From Flavobacteriales bacterium (lineage in GTDB: Bacteria > Bacteroidota > Bacteroidia > Flavobacteriales_D > CAJJDF01): a stretch of 64,000 nt of DNA. Position numbers and translations under genes: made by a program. Location: contig JABAYJ010000008.1 of NCBI GenBank assembly GCA_018609055.1, positions 1 to 64,000 of the forward strand. The letters run 5' to 3'. This document shows, one piece after another, positions 1-8,700 of the stretch (the stretch's first letter is position 1; each line of letters begins with the position of its first letter). The notes beneath the pieces were generated by a model that saw nothing but the letters and a program-made list of their open reading frames with translations, made no database searches and was not told the origin of the DNA.

Positions 1-192
1 GATAATCCACTAGATGATACACAAGTTGGTGCAATTGATTTATCAAGTCTTGAAATTTTTGATCAAAACAACAAGAATGAAGCTCTTCAATATCAGATAA
101 ATGCAGATGCTCTACCTGAGTCTACTGCAAATTATGAGCAAGAAGACTTTTCCTTTGATTTGGTTGAAGAACCAGATCTATCAAGTATCTAA
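1..192 (+). CDS. C-terminal end of an unknown protein (5' partial)
   Basis: Frame 1 is open from the first base to a TAA at 190-192, giving the last 63 residues of a protein that begins outside the window. The visible tail is acidic and low in aromatic residues, ending in LVEEPDLSSI. No motif can be recognised. It sits 61 bases before the next gene, in the same direction, so it is probably part of the same operon. The gap holds two weak hairpin-like sequences but no convincing terminator. Function unknown. Confidence 0.7.
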   Translation, partial: DNPLDDTQVGAIDLSSLEIFDQNNKNEALQYQINADALPESTANYEQEDFSFDLVEEPDLSSI

Positions 193-253
193 GAAAAGCC
201 CAAAAGGGTCAATTATTAACCTTCCGTAATGAACGGAAATAAAACAAACAGTC

Positions 254-961
254 ATGACAGATGAATTAATGAATAGCGAATACAACAATGTTGGAGAATT
301 GTTCGGTATTGGCGAGCTGGAAAAAGCGACACGCAATATGTCTCCAGTAAAGAAAGCAATGTTTATTAGAAAAATTGCAGGACAAGTTCACGGATCAAGA
401 AGATCGAGAGCTGAAATGGAAAAATTCTTTAAGCAAGTCCCTAAACACGTTAGAGGGGAATTACTTAAAGGAGGTGTAAGATTAGCAGATTACACCATTT
501 ACTCCACTAAAATCATCACAAGTAAGACCATTAAAATGTTCGAGCCACAAGATGATAAAGAAGTTGGAGTAAGAAACATCTCTAACGCTAAACTGCCTAA
601 GAACATGGTTTTCTTAGTAAGTGGAATATTCCTTTTAACAGGCACAAACCCTGAAGCAGATAACAGAGAGGGCTTAAAAGCAATCGACTTTAAAAGCGTT
701 AGAGGAATTCCTGCTATATGCAATGGGGAGTTTAGTTTGAAAGCTAACCGAAAACAAATCATTCCAGAGAATCAATCGATCAGAAGATTTGCTACGGATA
801 ACGATCATACCATTCCATTGGGTTACTACAAACTCGATAATCCTAGGCTAATTAGAGATGAGGAATTGATTGAGTTTACTGTTGAGCTTGGTACTCAATT
901 TAACATCCCTCAAGATCAATACCTCTATGTAGGACTTGATGGAACTGGAACAACTCCATAA
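254..961 (+). CDS. Unknown protein, candidate jelly-roll capsid protein
   Basis: A 235-residue protein with no family I can name. Residues 1-95 look helical and basic (a run around GSRRSRAEMEKFF). Residues 95-235 are dominated by alternating hydrophobic patterns typical of beta strands, with turns rich in Gly, Pro and Asn (SGIFLLTGTNPEADNREG, GYYKLDNPRLIRDEELI), and end in YLYVGLDGTGTTP. That layout, a basic helical N-terminus followed by a roughly 140-residue beta domain, is what single-jelly-roll capsid proteins look like. The evidence is pattern only. Two more beta-rich proteins follow, then membrane and cell-wall proteins, which is why a virion role is proposed. Alternatives are an adhesin or an unrelated beta-sandwich. 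That it is a real gene is well supported by length and operon position. Confidence 0.85.
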   Translation: MTDELMNSEYNNVGELFGIGELEKATRNMSPVKKAMFIRKIAGQVHGSRRSRAEMEKFFKQVPKHVRGELLKGGVRLADYTIYSTKIITSKTIKMFEPQDDKEVGVRNISNAKLPKNMVFLVSGIFLLTGTNPEADNREGLKAIDFKSVRGIPAICNGEFSLKANRKQIIPENQSIRRFATDNDHTIPLGYYKLDNPRLIRDEELIEFTVELGTQFNIPQDQYLYVGLDGTGTTP

Positions 962-965
962 GTCC

Positions 966-1028
966 ATGATGGACATCCTTGCACCCATGCTGAGCATCTA
1001 TTTCAACCCCCTGAAGTGGATGCTCTGA
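966..1028 (+). CDS. Possible 20-residue hydrophobic peptide
   Basis: Between two element genes, a short frame starting with two ATG codons (966, 969) encodes MMDILAPMLSIYFNPLKWML. It is strongly hydrophobic with one Lys near the end. Its codons (CCC, CTG, CTC, AGC) are GC-richer than those of the flanking AT-rich genes, and this gap is visibly GC-richer than its surroundings. Very small membrane proteins are common beside capsid genes in membrane-containing phages, but a frame this short can arise by chance. No ribosome binding site is evident. Low confidence as a gene. Confidence 0.2.
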   Translation: MMDILAPMLSIYFNPLKWML

Positions 1029-1066
1029 AAATGGGCTAAGAGTAAAAACGCAAAAAAAACAAACAA

Positions 1067-1477
1067 ATGAATAATTATAAGCACAATATCATAAAAGAGC
1101 GATTTGACATTAAAATTAAAGATCCAGACCAAACTATAAAAGCAGAATTTGAGCTAGATAAGAACGCTAAATATGTTCAAGGAATTTTAATCACTTCTGA
1201 TAGAGACGAGCTTTTGTTTTACAGAGGATCACAAAAAATCCAATTAAATGACAAGGAATTATTTCCTGAAAACTTTGAATCCAGATTGTTAATGGCAGGG
1301 TTAAATGTTGCTCCAAATAATAGGGCTATATGTGTTGGAAATGTAGCAACTGGAAACGGTCGCCTAGAAGTTTTATTCAAGGATCAAAACCATGAAAATA
1401 CAAGGTTTACCCCTTATCGAGTTTCGATATACACATTCAGTATTGTCGATTTAGAAACAGATCATCAAAATGATTAA
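1067..1477 (+). CDS. Unknown beta-rich protein, candidate virion protein
   Basis: A 136-residue protein without a recognisable family. After a short charged N-terminus it is almost entirely strand-like: FELDKNAKYVQGILITSDRD, ELLFYRGSQKIQL, RVSIYTFSIVDLE. The pattern 'hydrophobic, K/N, YVQGILI' resembles the one in the next gene (NNAKRILAIKITA), so the two may be diverged copies of one fold. No signal peptide or membrane segment. Its end overlaps the start of the next gene by 8 bases, which suggests coupled translation. A minor capsid, vertex or spike role would fit the context; this is inference. Confidence 0.8.
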   Translation: MNNYKHNIIKERFDIKIKDPDQTIKAEFELDKNAKYVQGILITSDRDELLFYRGSQKIQLNDKELFPENFESRLLMAGLNVAPNNRAICVGNVATGNGRLEVLFKDQNHENTRFTPYRVSIYTFSIVDLETDHQND

Positions 1478-1901
1478 GCAAGTAGTACATATCGAAAATA
1501 TTGAACGAAATGGAATCAAACAACAATTTCAAATTAAACTACCGAACAATGCAAAAAGGATACTTGCAATTAAAATTACTGCAAATCCATTTGATAGAAC
1601 TTGGGAAAGCAAATTTGAATCTGAAATTGGTTGGCTATGGTTAAGATTACCAGAAGAACGAGATGTTTTTTATGCTCATAAGCTAAGTACTTATAAAGAC
1701 AATTACAACTTGACTTTACCAAGTATAAATGAGATTAATCCTTTTGGAAGTAATGAGTTTAAACAACATGGTAAAAAGGAAGTTTTTCAAAGTATTAGTG
1801 CGGAGTTAAAGACTAACATTTTAGAAGGGTATTACATAGATAGAATCTATTCTCAAAGAAGTAAATACCAATTACGAATCTATTTAAAACTTGAATTATG
1901 A
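1470..1901 (+). CDS. Unknown beta-rich protein, candidate virion protein
   Basis: A 143-residue protein, soluble, strand-rich throughout and closing with YQLRIYLKLEL. It has a central loop with Trp and acidic residues (GWLWLRLPEERDVFYAH). The motif PNNAKRILAIKITAN near residue 25 lines up by eye with DKNAKYVQGILITSD in the preceding protein, which suggests a shared fold. It starts 8 bases inside the upstream gene and its stop overlaps the next start in ATGA (1898-1901), so the three are co-translated. Function is not known; a second capsid or spike component is the contextual guess. Confidence 0.8.
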   Translation: MIKQVVHIENIERNGIKQQFQIKLPNNAKRILAIKITANPFDRTWESKFESEIGWLWLRLPEERDVFYAHKLSTYKDNYNLTLPSINEINPFGSNEFKQHGKKEVFQSISAELKTNILEGYYIDRIYSQRSKYQLRIYLKLEL

Positions 1902-2221
1902 CTGAAGGAACTGCCGTAGAGTTTGCAAAATTGACTATGAAAGAATTGGGAGTTGGAGATAACTATACGTTACGATATAGACAAATTCAAATTCCTCCTT
2001 TTAGAAAAGTAGAACTTAAAGCTACAAATGAAATTATCATTTTAATTAAGCCCTCCTACTTCTTAAAAGCATATTCAAAAGCAGGAATACTCAATCGTAC
2101 AGATAGGCTTATAAACGAGCATCAATATATACATAGAGGAAAAACAGTTCTCATCAATCAAAATGGTAGAACTTATCTAAACGCAACAATAATACAAGTA
2201 ATACCTCAATTAAAAAATTAG
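1898..2221 (+). CDS. Unknown small basic protein
   Basis: A 107-residue protein of unknown function, coupled to the upstream gene by a 4-base ATGA overlap and followed after 4 bases by the next start. It mixes strand-like segments (NEIIILIKPSYFL, IQVIPQLKN) with a basic surface and has no membrane segment. No motif is recognised. Tight packing among structural-gene candidates suggests it is another particle or assembly protein, but nothing in the sequence proves this. Confidence 0.75.
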   Translation: MTEGTAVEFAKLTMKELGVGDNYTLRYRQIQIPPFRKVELKATNEIIILIKPSYFLKAYSKAGILNRTDRLINEHQYIHRGKTVLINQNGRTYLNATIIQVIPQLKN

Positions 2222-2225
2222 AAAA

Positions 2226-2984
2226 ATGGAACAAGAAAATCAAGAAATAGACATAAAGCGTAGAGCCACTGGTTCAACCTTTACTGAAGGATTTGATCCA
2301 GTAAGAATTGAGCGATTGAAAACCATTATTCAAGATTATGAGGATCAAGGAAAAGAAAAGTGGTACAGTATTATAGTTGATGGTGAAATGGTTGTACCAA
2401 ACAATTCAACAGCAAGTAATTTCGATAAATACAAGCGATACATTATTGGAAATTCCAATACAGTTGAAGTTAGAATGTACTTTGGAAAGTCGCCAAACTT
2501 TAACCGTCATGTTTTCAAAACTAATTACAGTGCATTAGCAGGCACTCCTTCTAAAAATGTAGATCAAATTGTTAAAGATGCTTTAGAGAATGAAAGAAAG
2601 AACAATAAGATTCTTACGCTTCAACAAGAGTTAAAACGAAAAAACAAAAAACTCAAGCAATTCAAATTATTACAAGCAGAACTTGATGATAAAAAGCTCG
2701 ATATAAAGGATCTGTTAAAAGATGGAATACAGCTTATGGGGCAATTTCAAGCCATGAGAAACGGATCTACGCCAGTTCAAGGTATTCAAGAATCAGAGGT
2801 AGAAGTTCATGCAGAATCAGAAACTCCAATTGATCTACATTTCAATCAACTTAAAAAAGATTATGAAGGCGAAGAATTAGAAAAAGCAATCAAAATCTGG
2901 GAAATATTCACGGCATACCCTCAATTACAAAAAGAGTTTATGTCAATTATTAATCAAAAAATCAAGAAAAATGGAAAAGCATAA
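2226..2984 (+). CDS. Unknown protein with central coiled coil
   Basis: A 252-residue protein. The N-terminal ~110 residues form a mixed domain containing YSIIVDGEMVVPNN and a conspicuous MYFGKSPNFNRHVF stretch. Residues ~115-160 are a strongly charged heptad-like region (ENERKNNKILTLQQELKRKN) predicted to form a coiled coil. An acidic linker and a helical C-terminus (KAIKIWEIFTAYPQLQKEF) follow. The 13-base overlap with the next gene implies coupling. It could be a scaffold, an oligomerising DNA-binding protein or a minor structural protein. The family is not recognised. Confidence 0.8.
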   Translation: MEQENQEIDIKRRATGSTFTEGFDPVRIERLKTIIQDYEDQGKEKWYSIIVDGEMVVPNNSTASNFDKYKRYIIGNSNTVEVRMYFGKSPNFNRHVFKTNYSALAGTPSKNVDQIVKDALENERKNNKILTLQQELKRKNKKLKQFKLLQAELDDKKLDIKDLLKDGIQLMGQFQAMRNGSTPVQGIQESEVEVHAESETPIDLHFNQLKKDYEGEELEKAIKIWEIFTAYPQLQKEFMSIINQKIKKNGKA

Positions 2985-3153
2985 ATTTTCAATCAGCATT
3001 TCGGGAAGCAAAAAAGATGCAACCGAAAAAATCAATGGTCTAGCAATATTAGCTAGTAAACTATCGGCAGAAACCATAACTGCATTAGCAAAATTAGTAA
3101 AATCAGATCCAGCAAAAGTAGAAGCTGCAAAACATTACTTAGGAGTTTCCTAA
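2971..3153 (+). CDS. Unknown 60-residue helical protein
   Basis: A 60-residue protein starting 14 bases before the end of the upstream gene. It begins with a short strand-like segment (HKFSISISG). A helical region follows, ending LAKLVKSDPAKVEAAKHYLGVS, whose regular Leu/Ala spacing suggests helix packing. No signal peptide. Only 16 bases separate its stop from the next start. Unknown function; its size and position suggest an accessory of the neighbouring coiled-coil protein. Confidence 0.65.
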   Translation: MEKHKFSISISGSKKDATEKINGLAILASKLSAETITALAKLVKSDPAKVEAAKHYLGVS

Positions 3154-3169
3154 GCCTAAAATTGAAGCA

Positions 3170-3919
3170 ATGAAAAATGAGATGGTCATATCGAAAAAAA
3201 GTCAAACTCCTACTACACAAATCGTATTGGACAGAGAACAGCAGTCTTGGTGGAATAGTTTGAGTGACGGACAAAGAAAAACGATTGTCTCATTCGCAAT
3301 TGCTCTTGGAATTTCGGTTGTAGCATTTATAGCAATAAAATTCGCTAGTAATAAAATTAGAAATGTTATTGCTAACAATGCAGAAAGTAACAGTTTCGGA
3401 GAAAGCAATCATGCTACTTGGGCTAAACAACTAAAGATGGCTTTCGATAATGATGGTTGGTGGGGAACTGATGAAGCCTCCATTCGGAGGGTTTTATTAT
3501 CAGTACCCTCTAAAGAAGATTTTGCAAAAATTCAATCTCAATATAGAAAGCTATACAAAGGTCGAAATCTAATTGAGGATATGACAGATGAGCTAAAAAC
3601 CACTGAATACAATGAAATGTTAGCCATACTTCAATCTAAACCTGAAAAAGCTAGAGATGTAACTGGAGGTAGAATTTATGATCCTCACGGTTGGGCAACT
3701 AGATTATATAACGCAATGAGTATTTACTACGCAGGTTTTATTCCTGGTACTGATGAAGAAGCAATAATAGCTGTTTTCAATGAGATCGAAAATCAAAAAG
3801 AATTTGAAGACACTAAAGATGCTTACCAAAGTATGTATGGCTCTTTATTAGAGACTGACCTTGATGGAGATCTTGATTGGTCAATGGACTGGAGAGCAAT
3901 TATCAATAAGAAATCTTAA
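3170..3919 (+). CDS. Membrane protein with two annexin-like repeats
   Basis: A 249-residue protein with a Lys-rich N-terminus, one membrane segment at about residues 36-60 (TIVSFAIALGISVVAFIAIK), then two repeats. Repeat one (about 80-160) reads GWWGTDEASIRRVLLSVPSK followed by YRKLYKGRNLIEDMTDEL; repeat two (about 170-245) has PGTDEEAIIAVFNEI and YQSMYGSLLETDLDGDL. The pattern G-T-D-E, a helix, then LYGRDLxxDL is the signature of annexin repeats, which bind Ca2+ and acidic phospholipids in eukaryotes. The first repeat is the better match. The topology puts the repeats on one side of a membrane, fitting a membrane-associated particle or envelope protein. The start at 3170 is chosen by its spacing from the upstream stop; ATG 3182 is possible. 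Confidence 0.8.
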   Translation: MKNEMVISKKSQTPTTQIVLDREQQSWWNSLSDGQRKTIVSFAIALGISVVAFIAIKFASNKIRNVIANNAESNSFGESNHATWAKQLKMAFDNDGWWGTDEASIRRVLLSVPSKEDFAKIQSQYRKLYKGRNLIEDMTDELKTTEYNEMLAILQSKPEKARDVTGGRIYDPHGWATRLYNAMSIYYAGFIPGTDEEAIIAVFNEIENQKEFEDTKDAYQSMYGSLLETDLDGDLDWSMDWRAIINKKS

Positions 3920-3929
3920 AACTAAAGAA

Positions 3930-4832
3930 ATGGAAAAGAAAACAAAATATATCGTATTGGGATTAGGGGTGGTTGCATTAGGAACAGGAGCTTATGTCTA
4001 TTATCTACAAAAGAAAAAGAAGAAAGAACAAAACAACAGAGAATTTACTCAAGCGATTACTTCAAGTAATATTCCTTCACTCCCTTCTCCAAGTAGTTCT
4101 AGCTCTAGTAGTACTTCAGTAAGAAGTAGTTTCCCTCTTAAAAAAGGAAGTTCTGGAAGTTTAGTTAAAAACTTACAAAAAGCACTCATTAAAAAATATG
4201 GAAATTCAATTCTTCCCAGATATGGAGCTGACGGAAGTTTTGGATCAGAAACATCTACAGCTTTAGCTTCAAAGGGACTTCCAACCACAATAGATAGTGA
4301 TACCTATACTAAAATCATTATAAGTTCTGGAAGTAGTTCTTCTAGCAATTCAAGTCAAGTATCCAATGCCAGTAGTATTGCAACAACAATTTACAATGCT
4401 ATTGTTAAAGATAGTATTGGCTCTGCAATTACTGGGTTAAAACAAATCAATAGTGTTAGTGATTATACAGCAGTAAATACCCATTTCAAAAAGAAAAGAG
4501 TTGGACTAGTTAGAATGACTTTAGTTACTGGACTACTAACCACTTTTAACTCTACAACCGAAAAGAAACAAATCAATCAAGAATTATATCGCATTGGATT
4601 AAAGTATGACGGTTCAAAATGGTCATTATCTGGTGTGTTTGGAGTTGCCATGGATCAATTGGTAACAATAGAAAACACTAAGATATGGGATGAATATGGA
4701 AGCGGAATGATGATCCCTAAAGGAACAATCATAGGAGAATATCTTGACGCAAACAATGGAGTTACAGAAGTAGAAACGCTAGATGGTAAAAGACTTTTTA
4801 TAAAAACAACCTCAATAAGCTACGTATCATGA
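3930..4832 (+). CDS. Membrane-anchored peptidoglycan-binding protein
   Basis: About 300 residues. An N-terminal membrane helix (residues ~7-27, YIVLGLGVVALGTGAYVYYL) is followed by a basic stop-transfer run and a Ser-rich linker. A PG_binding_1-like domain covers ~70-135 (FPLKKGSSGSLVKNLQKAL with YGADGSFGSETSTAL). A second Ser-rich linker and a C-terminal domain with an annexin-like-sized helical segment (SIATTIYNAIVK to QINQELYRIGLKY) follow. Start 3930 is preferred over the in-frame ATG at 3861 because it lies just after the upstream stop and directly precedes the membrane helix. The stop overlaps the next start (ATGA, 4829-4832). Likely role: holding the element's wall-active enzyme or particle to peptidoglycan during entry or exit. 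Confidence 0.85.
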   Translation: MEKKTKYIVLGLGVVALGTGAYVYYLQKKKKKEQNNREFTQAITSSNIPSLPSPSSSSSSSTSVRSSFPLKKGSSGSLVKNLQKALIKKYGNSILPRYGADGSFGSETSTALASKGLPTTIDSDTYTKIIISSGSSSSSNSSQVSNASSIATTIYNAIVKDSIGSAITGLKQINSVSDYTAVNTHFKKKRVGLVRMTLVTGLLTTFNSTTEKKQINQELYRIGLKYDGSKWSLSGVFGVAMDQLVTIENTKIWDEYGSGMMIPKGTIIGEYLDANNGVTEVETLDGKRLFIKTTSISYVS

Positions 4833-5503
4833 TAAATAGAATAAAAACAATAGCACAAGAACAAGGACATGTGATTTACACAGAACCTTATCGTTTAAAC
4901 ATTTGGGGCTTTAGAGCCAATACAGAAACCCCTAATGTATTTGATGATGAACTACATGTATTTACTAATATCTCACAAACCAAAATTGCAAAGTGGGCAT
5001 ATCTAGTATTTAAGATTACAACAGATCCTGGTACTTATTGGCTAAAGAACCCAATGAACCCAAAAGGAACTGCAATTCTTAAAGCAGGACAATACAGAAA
5101 TGCTTATCGAATAGACAAACATAGAAACAAGTACTATGCACTCTGCCAAAGGTTAGCCAAAGTAACGGTAATCAGAGATTATGATCGAGATGCTGTTCTT
5201 GATTTTAATAATGGTAAAGAACAAACTGGAATGTTTGGCATCAATATTCATAGAGCCAGAAAATCAGGAGAAACATTCTCGGTTGATAGACATTCAGCAG
5301 GTTGCCAAGTGTTCAAAAATGCACAAGACTTTGACTTCTTTATGAAACTATGCGAAGTACATAGAAAACTCTATGGTAATAAGTTTACCTACACCTTAGT
5401 TGATAAGCGAATGGAGTTTAGAAGAACACTTAAAAAAATCACAATCAGTTCAGTATTAATCAGTCTTCTTTTGGGAGGATTTTATCTAGTAAGCAATGAC
5501 TAA
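4829..5503 (+). CDS. Tail-anchored YkuD-like cell-wall enzyme (candidate lysin)
   Basis: A 224-residue protein with a YkuD/L,D-transpeptidase-like active-site pattern: His141 in GINIHRA, then His155-Ser156-Ala157-Gly158-Cys159 (HSAGCQVF), i.e. a conserved His followed by the S-x-G-C nucleophile motif. The region 55-125 is strand-rich (AYLVFKITTDPGTYWL). A hydrophobic helix at about 203-221 (ISSVLISLLLGGFYLV) ends the protein, so it is probably tail-anchored. In this setting it more likely cuts or edits peptidoglycan for the element than cross-links host wall. It overlaps both neighbours (ATGA upstream, 8 bases downstream). The exact family and the bond it acts on are uncertain. Confidence 0.8.
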   Translation: MINRIKTIAQEQGHVIYTEPYRLNIWGFRANTETPNVFDDELHVFTNISQTKIAKWAYLVFKITTDPGTYWLKNPMNPKGTAILKAGQYRNAYRIDKHRNKYYALCQRLAKVTVIRDYDRDAVLDFNNGKEQTGMFGINIHRARKSGETFSVDRHSAGCQVFKNAQDFDFFMKLCEVHRKLYGNKFTYTLVDKRMEFRRTLKKITISSVLISLLLGGFYLVSND

Positions 5504-5717
5504 AAAGAAATTCACATACAGTAAAATGACTTTCATATTATCTGTTATCGGATTTATAGGAAGTGTAGGTTTTTACTTAGGAGTATTAAAGCAAGTGTAC
5601 GCTACACCTGATAATATTCAAGTAAAATCAATCGAATTAGAAAGAGAAAACAAACAATTAAAATCACAAGTTCAGGTGTTAACCAAAATGGTCGAAGAAT
5701 GTAAAAAAAATGAGTAA
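5496..5717 (+). CDS. Small membrane protein with coiled coil
   Basis: A 73-residue protein: short basic N-terminus, one membrane helix at ~10-32 (MTFILSVIGFIGSVGFYLGV), then a charged coiled coil (SIELERENKQLKSQVQVLTK). It sits directly after the YkuD-like enzyme (8-base overlap) and overlaps the next gene by 8 bases. Size and layout resemble phage holin-accessory or spanin-like proteins, or a small virion membrane protein. No sequence family is recognised, so the lysis role is only a contextual guess. Confidence 0.7.
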   Translation: MTKKKFTYSKMTFILSVIGFIGSVGFYLGVLKQVYATPDNIQVKSIELERENKQLKSQVQVLTKMVEECKKNE

Positions 5718-8700
5718 CCAAGATCAACATATAAATACAAGTCGTGAAAATGATTTTGTAAGTTTTATTAGAGAAAATCTAAATGAACGAACAAAATTAA
5801 CTCTTCCACAAACAGAAAAGCAAGCAAAACGACTTGGTATTGTTGATCGAACCAAAGTTAAAGAGTTAACAGAGCTAGCGATTGTATTAGAAGCAAGAAA
5901 AATTGCTCATGGACAAGGGAATGAACTCCATAAGTTTCAGGAAATAGTTGAACTATATGAAATTCAAACCAACTTATCCTTTAGAACAAGTATGAGTGTA
6001 TTGCTTCAACAGTACTCCACTCCTGCTCCAATTGGTTATTTAATGGGCTTGTTTTGTGGTATTGATGATCCAACTAAAACATTGTTTGAACCCTCAGCAG
6101 GAAATGGACTACTAACTATAACAGCAAAACCAGAACAAGTAACTGTAAACGAAATTGATGCTATAAGAAATGTAAACCTAGTCAAACAAGGATATAAAGA
6201 AGTTATGAAAACAGACGCTTCTATGCCTTTTAAAGGATTAACTAAAACTTTTGATACCGTTATTACAAATCCACCTTTTGGAAGATTAGATACAGGAAGA
6301 GTGTTTGATGATTTTCTAATAAAAGAGTTAGATCATTTAATGGCTCTTAACGCATTGAAAACAATGAAAGATCATGGTAAAAGTGCCATTATCATTGGAG
6401 GTCATACAAATTGGGATGATAAAGGAAGAGTTCAAAAAGGTAAAAATAGAATCTTCTTTAACTACCTCTATTCACACTATCATGTAGTTGATGTAATTCC
6501 TATTTCAGGCAGAGATCTATACTCCAGACAGGGAACTTCTTTTAATACTCGATTGATACTCATTAATGGTAGAAAACTAAAAAACGAGGGAGTTGCACCT
6601 CCAAAGAGTACAAAATTAGCTGATGTAGTTACTGATTACAATGAACTTTTTACACGAATTAAACAGAATATGAAATCTTCAAATAATAATAAAATAGACA
6701 CCCATCATGGGTTAAGGAAAAAAGCGATCAAAATGAAAGCATTGCTTTTGGCGGAAGAATTGGGTGCTCCATATATTCCTGCTTCTGATAGTTGTTTTGT
6801 GTTAGATACACACGTTCCTGATGCAATGGAGTTTGAAATGCACCAAGCCATTAATCGTATTAAAGAAGATGTTGGCGGAGATATGGATAATTTTGTTCGT
6901 CATAGATTGGGTTATCAAACAAAAAAGCAATTATGCAAAGCCTTATCAGCCGAACAAATTGATGCAGTTGGTATGGCTATTTACAATATCGAAGCATTAA
7001 GCCAAGCGGTTATTATTGGAGATCAAACAGGAATTGGGAAAGGTCGTGTAGCTGCATCTATTATCAGATACGCTACTCAGCAAGGCATCACTCCTATTTT
7101 TTTAACAGAAAAAGCAAACTTATTTTCTGATATATATAGAGATTTATCAGCTATTGGCTCTCCCCAATTAAATCCATTCATTGTTAACGCTAGAGCAAGT
7201 AAAACACAAATTAAAGATGAAAACGGTAATGTCGTTTACGAAGCACTAAGTAAACCAGAGCAAGATCAAATATTCAGTAATAAAAAGATTCCATCAGAAT
7301 ACGATTTTGTAGTTGCTACATATTCTCAATTTAATTCAGCTCAAAAAAAGCCTGTAAAACCTCAATTTTTATTAGAAATAGCAAAAGGTTCAATTATCAT
7401 AATGGATGAAAGTCATAATTCAAGTGGATCATCTAACACAGGAATATTCATGCAAGGTGTATTAGCTAGAACATCTGGTGGAGTTTTTCTTTCTGCAACA
7501 TTTGCAAAACGTCCAGATAATATGCCAATTTATGCAATGAAAACAGCTATTTCTGAAGCTAATATGTCTAAAGAAGAATTGGTGGATGCTATATCAAAAG
7601 GAGGTGTTGCATTACAGGAAGTTTTAGCCAGTCAGTTAGTAGCCGAAGGGCAAATGATAAGACGAGAAAGAACCTATAAAGGTGTTGAAGTAAACTATCT
7701 CACTTTACATGATAAGTCAAACGAGCACAAAGCAATAGCAGATAATATTACAACCATAGTTCGTGACATAATTGCTTTTCAAGCAAAGCATATTGATGAG
7801 CGTGTAGATGAACTAGATAGCATTGCAGTTGCAGAGGGAAAAGAAGTAAATGTAAGAGAAGGAACTGCCGAAGGTGGTGTCGATAATCAGCCTTATTTTT
7901 CTAAAGTTTTTAATGTCATCAATCAAATGCTTTTTTCTATAAAAGCAGATGCAGTTGCCGATAAAGCAATAGCTCGATTAAAGGAGGGTAAAAAGCCAAT
8001 TATAGCTTTTGCAAGTACTATGGGTAGTTTTATCGAACAAATGGAAACGGATGGCGGTATGCCTGTTTCAGTTGGAGATACAGTTAAAGCTGATTTTGCT
8101 ATTGTTTTAGACAAAGGATTGGATGGTGTAATGAGATATACCGAAACATTACCTAATGGAGAAAAAGAATACAAAAAGTTTGAATTATCTGAACTTTCCT
8201 ATGAAGCACAAGAGGAATACAGTAGAATCTCAACTAACATTAGAAAAATAGCAACAGGAATTACGATCTCTCCTATTGATGTTATTGTCCAAAAGATTGA
8301 AAAGGCAGGTTTTTCAGTTGCCGAAGTAACGGGTAGAAAATTAAAACTTCAACTCAACCTAAAATCAGGTATGGGAATAATTGAAAACCGTAAGAAAATC
8401 AATACAAATGATGCTTTTAGAGAATTTAATGATAACGAAGTAGATGTTTTATTGATTAATCAATCTGGTAGTACTGGTGCTTCTGCTCATGCTATTGTTA
8501 CTGATAAAGTAACAGAAGATGAAGTAAAACAAAGGGTAATGATTGTTCTACAACCCGAATTAGATATAAACACAGAAGTTCAAAAAAGAGGTAGAATTAA
8601 CCGTACTGGTCAAATTTTAAAGCCAATATACGATTACGTAAACTCTGCTATTCCTGCCGAACAAAGGTTAATGATGATGCTACAAAAGAAACTAAAGAGT

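Noticed and set aside
499..762. Long minus-strand frame within the capsid-candidate gene
   Set aside because: Antisense shadow of a well-supported + strand gene, with no motif; many other antisense frames in the window were dismissed for the same reason.
3861..3929. Extended N-terminus of the peptidoglycan-binding protein starting at 3861
   Set aside because: It lies inside the preceding gene; the ATG at 3930 follows that gene's stop and directly precedes the membrane helix.
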